64,000 bases of DNA, from assembly GCA_900554515.1 (NCBI GenBank), contig USHN01000002.1, forward strand, positions 84,479 through 148,478. The letters run 5' to 3'. Position 1 is the first letter of the stretch. Each line of letters begins with the position of its first letter. The notes beneath the pieces are model-generated. The model was not told the origin of the DNA. It worked only from the letters and a program-made list of their open reading frames with translations, and ran no database searches. Both the position numbers and the translations under genes were made by a program. The DNA comes from an uncultured Acidaminococcus sp. (GTDB lineage: Bacteria; Bacillota; Negativicutes; Acidaminococcales; Acidaminococcaceae). Of the stretch, positions 61,333 through 64,000 are shown piece by piece.

Positions 61333-62220
61333 TTGGTTATGCTGTTTTTTGTACTGCAAGGGGGTGATGCCAAATTGCTTTTTGAACGTATCGATATAGT
61401 AGCTGGTGGAATTAAACCCGCAGGTATAGGCAATATCGCTGACGGATTGCTCTGTGGATGTAAGGAAATTGGCGCTTTGCTCCAGACGAAACTCTCGCAG
61501 ATAGGAGAAAATGGATTCCCCTGTGAACCGTTTGAACATGCGGCAGCACTCACTGGGCGTATAGGCCGCATGGCTGGCAATCTGGTCCAACGTGATAGGG
61601 TCCCCGTAGTTGGCGCTGATGTAGCTGATAATTTTCTGTACGGCGGTATTGCCACGGGATTTTCGTATGAGTGGGGTACCTTGGGGGCGGTGCTCCAGGA
61701 TCGCCAGGAAAATCTCTAAAAGAAGGGCCAAAATTTCCAATTCCCATCCATAGGTGTGGGATTCATAGCTTTCGTAGATGTGGAGAATTTTTTCCAGCAC
61801 GGTTTTTTGCCAGGGCTCTGTCTGATAGAGGGGTAGATGGCTGAGTCCTAAATCGGAAAGAGCAGGAAGGACATATTTCTGCTCCATGGCAGATCCGGGA
61901 AAGCCGGCTAAAAGCTGCGGCATCACATCCAGGCAAATATAGGAACTATCCGGGTCATCCACGGGTTTTGCCATATGCAGATAGCCGCTGTTAATGAAAA
62001 TGCCATCCCCTTCTTGCAACGGGTAGTTTTCTTCACCTACATAGAATCGTATGGTGCCGTGGGAAATGCGGCAAAATTGGAGCTCCTCATTCCAGTGGAG
62101 AGGCGTATAGCCAAGTACATTTTTCCGCATGACAGAGTGATACACTCCAAGTGGAAATGCTCGTTCCGAAGGTGTGGTTTCCCGCTGCCCTTTGTCAATG
62201 GAAATACTATAGATCTGCAT
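61327..62220 (-). CDS. AraC-family transcriptional regulator with cupin sensor domain
   Basis: 297 residues. The N-terminal cupin-like ligand domain (~15-100, with LHWNEELQFCRISHG and LQEGDGIFINSGYLH) precedes a helical linker and two C-terminal helix-turn-helix motifs. These lie within about 195-292, with DQIASHAAYTPSECCRMFKR and SDIAYTCGFNSTSYYIDTFK. AAGGAGG precedes the ATG on the minus strand. It converges on ttdB and diverges from the M20 amidohydrolase gene, so either may be its target. The inducer is unknown. Confidence 0.92.
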   Translation of the reverse strand: MQIYSISIDKGQRETTPSERAFPLGVYHSVMRKNVLGYTPLHWNEELQFCRISHGTIRFYVGEENYPLQEGDGIFINSGYLHMAKPVDDPDSSYICLDVMPQLLAGFPGSAMEQKYVLPALSDLGLSHLPLYQTEPWQKTVLEKILHIYESYESHTYGWELEILALLLEIFLAILEHRPQGTPLIRKSRGNTAVQKIISYISANYGDPITLDQIASHAAYTPSECCRMFKRFTGESIFSYLREFRLEQSANFLTSTEQSVSDIAYTCGFNSTSYYIDTFKKQFGITPLQYKKQHNQA

Positions 62221-62291
62221 AGGCGTCCTCCTTCCGCAAATTAATTATATTTCTTCCAATTATTTATATATTATTTTGGCAGAAAAATCAA

Positions 62292-62297
62292 TATAAT
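62292..62297 (+). promoter_or_regulatory. -10 element for the M20 amidohydrolase gene
   Basis: TATAAT at 62292-62297 lies in the AT-rich divergent gap (62221-62360). No clear -35 is present, which fits an activator-dependent promoter. A possible -10 for the AraC gene (ATTATA on this strand) lies at 62244-62249. Confidence 0.45.
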
Positions 62298-62360
62298 AGC
62301 ATCATAGAAAGAAGAGCGGATACCACAAGTGAGCTTGTCAAAAAATGGAGGAGGGGTATC

Positions 62361-63581
62361 ATGGATATCAATGGGAAACGGCTGATGGAGCGCATCACTA
62401 CGCTGGGAAAAATCGGTATCGGAAAGAACGGACAACGGACCCGTTTGGCTGCATCTGCAACCAATAAGGCTGGCCGGGACCAAGTGGTGGCTTGGATGCA
62501 GGAAGCAGGCCTTACAGTTGTAGTGGATCATATTGGCAATATCTTCGGAATCTGGGAGACAGAAGAAAACAAAAAAGAAAAGCCCATTATGATCGGTTCC
62601 CATATTGATACAGTTATTAATGCAGGCCAGTATGATGGGTGCCTGGGCGTTTTGTCCAGCATTGAACTCATCCAGACGCTTAAGGAAAACCATGTTACGT
62701 TGCGGCGTCCTATTGTGGCCAGTGCCTGGACCAATGAAGAGGGCGTGCGGTATTCTCCGGACATGATGGGCTCATTGGTATATGCGGGTGGTCTCTCCTG
62801 TAAAGAGGCACTGCAAAGCATAGGCACGGACGGCACGATCCTGGGAGAACAACTGCAAAAAATCGGCTATGCCGGTACGGTAGATCCAGGCTTTATCCAA
62901 CCGAAGGCATTTGTGGAGCTGCACATTGAGCAAGGCCCCATTATGGATGCAGAAGGGATTAAAATCGGCGCTGTGGAGAATCTGCAGGGAATTCATTGGC
63001 ACAAAGTCCATATTGAAGGCGCCCAAAATCACGCTGGTACGACGCCCATCAGAATGCGGAAGGATGCAGGTCTTGCAGCGGCAAAGATTAATCTAAAAGC
63101 CCGGGAACTGGTGGAAAAATCCGGTGGTGTGGCTACGGTAGGCACCATGCAATTTAGTCCTAATGCCGTGAACGTCATCCCTGACAAAGTGGATTTCACC
63201 GTGGATATCCGGAATCCTGATAAAGAAAAGCTGGACCAGGATGAAGCGGCTCTGTTTGCCTATTACAAGGAGCTGGAACAATCTGACCATGTACAGATTA
63301 CCTACCAGCAGATGACGCATTTTGATCCGGTACCCTTTGATGAAGGTATCTGCCAAAAGATTGAGGCGGCAGCCCATGCCCGGGGTCTTAATACTTGCCG
63401 GATGGTATCCGGGGCAGGGCAGGATGCCCAGATGCTGGCACGGATTTGCCCGACGGCCATGATCTTTGTGCCCAGTGTGAATGGAATCAGCCACAATCCC
63501 AAGGAATATACGGCAGACGAGGATTGCATTAATGGTGCCAATGTATTCCTGGATGTGGTAGTGGAAATGACCAACGAATAA
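62361..63581 (+). CDS. M20-family hydantoinase/carbamoylase-type amidohydrolase
   Basis: A 406-residue zinc hydrolase of the AllC/AmaB type. Metal ligands lie in GSHIDTVINAGQYDGCLGV and WTNEEGVRY, followed by VELHIEQGPIMDAEG, the dimerisation-domain NHAGTTPIRMRKDA and a C-terminal MVSGAGQDAQMLA. Members hydrolyse N-carbamoyl amino acids, ureidoglycolate or allantoate. Without other allantoin or hydantoin genes nearby the substrate is open. GGAGGGG precedes the ATG. Confidence 0.9.
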   Translation: MDINGKRLMERITTLGKIGIGKNGQRTRLAASATNKAGRDQVVAWMQEAGLTVVVDHIGNIFGIWETEENKKEKPIMIGSHIDTVINAGQYDGCLGVLSSIELIQTLKENHVTLRRPIVASAWTNEEGVRYSPDMMGSLVYAGGLSCKEALQSIGTDGTILGEQLQKIGYAGTVDPGFIQPKAFVELHIEQGPIMDAEGIKIGAVENLQGIHWHKVHIEGAQNHAGTTPIRMRKDAGLAAAKINLKARELVEKSGGVATVGTMQFSPNAVNVIPDKVDFTVDIRNPDKEKLDQDEAALFAYYKELEQSDHVQITYQQMTHFDPVPFDEGICQKIEAAAHARGLNTCRMVSGAGQDAQMLARICPTAMIFVPSVNGISHNPKEYTADEDCINGANVFLDVVVEMTNE

Positions 63582-63603
63582 CGCTGCTGCAGCGAATTTT
63601 ACT

Positions 63604-63641
63604 AAGACAGTTCTTTGCAATTTGCATAGGACTGTCTTTTT
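63604..63641 (+). terminator. Terminator after the M20 gene
   Basis: AAGACAGTTCT (63604-63614) pairs with AGGACTGTCTT (63628-63638) with one wobble, followed by TTTTT. Confidence 0.82.
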
Positions 63642-63644
63642 CAG

Positions 63645-63673
63645 TTGACAAAAATCTGTTTTAAGCACATACT
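63645..63673 (+). promoter_or_regulatory. Promoter for the last, partial gene
   Basis: TTGACA (63645-63650) and CATACT (63668-63673) are 17 nt apart, the same hexamers and spacing as the promoter at 5929. It starts 4 nt past the upstream terminator's U-run. Confidence 0.7.
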
Positions 63674-63718
63674 TTATGGTAATAATTGTGAAGTAAAGTA
63701 GGAAGGTGGGGGAAAACT

Positions 63719-64000
63719 ATGAATGGTATACTCGCGTTTGCGGTGTTGCTGGTGATTTATGCTGCCAGCGAATTGATTGCCCGAAAATCCCGGGCGGTGA
63801 TTTCCATGGTGCTGGGGATTGCCTTGATTTTACTCTTTGGCTTTTGGTCTGGGCTCTTACCCAAGACGATTTTTAAGGATGCCCATGTGGGCGGAACCGG
63901 TATGCTCATTGTAGGAATGCTACTGGTTTCCCTGGGGACGACCATAGATTTTCCCGAGTTAAAACGGCAATGGAAGGTTGCCGTCACAGCTGCCGCGGGC
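63719..64000 (+). CDS. Integral membrane protein, N-terminal part (runs off the window)
   Basis: The 94 visible codons begin MNGILAFAVLLVIYAASELI and give three hydrophobic segments (about 3-18, 27-46, 58-74). The basic LKRQWKVAVT loop comes near the edge. GGAAGGTGGGGG precedes the ATG, and a good promoter and the codon pattern support it as real. The fold looks like the start of a multi-pass transporter, but I recognise no family. Its position after an M20 amidohydrolase might indicate uptake of that enzyme's substrate. Confidence 0.75.
   Translation, partial: MNGILAFAVLLVIYAASELIARKSRAVISMVLGIALILLFGFWSGLLPKTIFKDAHVGGTGMLIVGMLLVSLGTTIDFPELKRQWKVAVTAAAG

Noticed and set aside
1..64000. tRNA, rRNA, CRISPR arrays and insertion sequences
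   Set aside because: I read the intergenic gaps for these and saw no cloverleaf, direct-repeat array or transposase; no tool was run to confirm this.

Overview
The window is a gene-dense, mostly forward-strand stretch of bacterial chromosome with a moderate GC content of roughly 50%. It shows no sign of rRNA, tRNA, CRISPR arrays, insertion sequences or prophage. The gene content points to the Negativicutes, most likely an Acidaminococcus-like or related glutamate- and acid-using gut anaerobe. The order ispE-purR-glmU-prs-pth is a Firmicutes backbone. CtsR, a MutL carrying the endonuclease motif, and CsaB with a DUF5693 protein fit a Firmicutes-derived diderm. GltS, a polar amino-acid ABC importer, TtdAB tartrate dehydratase and a DASS transporter fit an acid-fermenting lifestyle. 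This placement is inference from gene content; no database search was run.

Layout. 1-5.9 kb: isoprenoid, purine-regulator, cell-wall-precursor and PRPP genes (ispE, a GntR regulator, purR, glmU, prs, pth, galU). 6-9.5 kb: a membrane-anchored spermidine-synthase-like protein and a phosphoglucomutase-family enzyme. 9.6-18.1 kb: a tightly overlapping run miaB-mutS-mutL-methyltransferase-miaA-xerD (tRNA modification, mismatch repair, dimer resolution). 18.1-21.4 kb: a YibQ-type deacetylase-like protein, HtpX and GltS. 21.5-22.4 kb: a frameshifted methyltransferase gene. 22.6-24.8 kb: an amino-acid ABC importer. 24.8-29.2 kb: hpf, secA, prfB. 29.2-37.6 kb: an envelope cluster (DUF5693 protein, csaB, ftsE, ftsX, EnvC-like M23 peptidase, CtpA protease, and a histidine-kinase-like protein that has lost its phospho-acceptor histidine). 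37.7-40.8 kb: an aminotransferase and a stripped-down ctsR-radA operon. 40.9-45.8 kb: a two-gene McrBC-like AAA+/nuclease module followed by an ORF of 55 codons. 45.9-49.5 kb: a TPP-riboswitch-controlled thiazole operon (thiS-thiF-thiG-thiH-tenI). 49.8-53.8 kb: a ferredoxin-type aldo/keto reductase, an iron alcohol dehydrogenase and a MATE exporter. 53.9-58.2 kb: tatAC, rpsT, lepA and a regulator with two tandem GntR DNA-binding domains. 58.3-62.2 kb: a DASS transporter with ttdAB and a convergent AraC regulator. 62.3-64 kb: an M20 amidohydrolase and the start of a membrane protein.

How it works together. Transcription units are compact. Many genes overlap by 4-20 nt, and promoters (good -35/-10 pairs or extended TGn -10 elements) are often nested in or directly abut the terminator of the gene upstream. 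The most system-like novelties are the McrBC-like module with its small third ORF, the pseudo-histidine-kinase at the end of an FtsEX/peptidoglycan-hydrolase cluster, the CtsR operon lacking mcsA/mcsB/clpC, and the double-headed GntR regulator next to a tartrate-utilisation-like locus.
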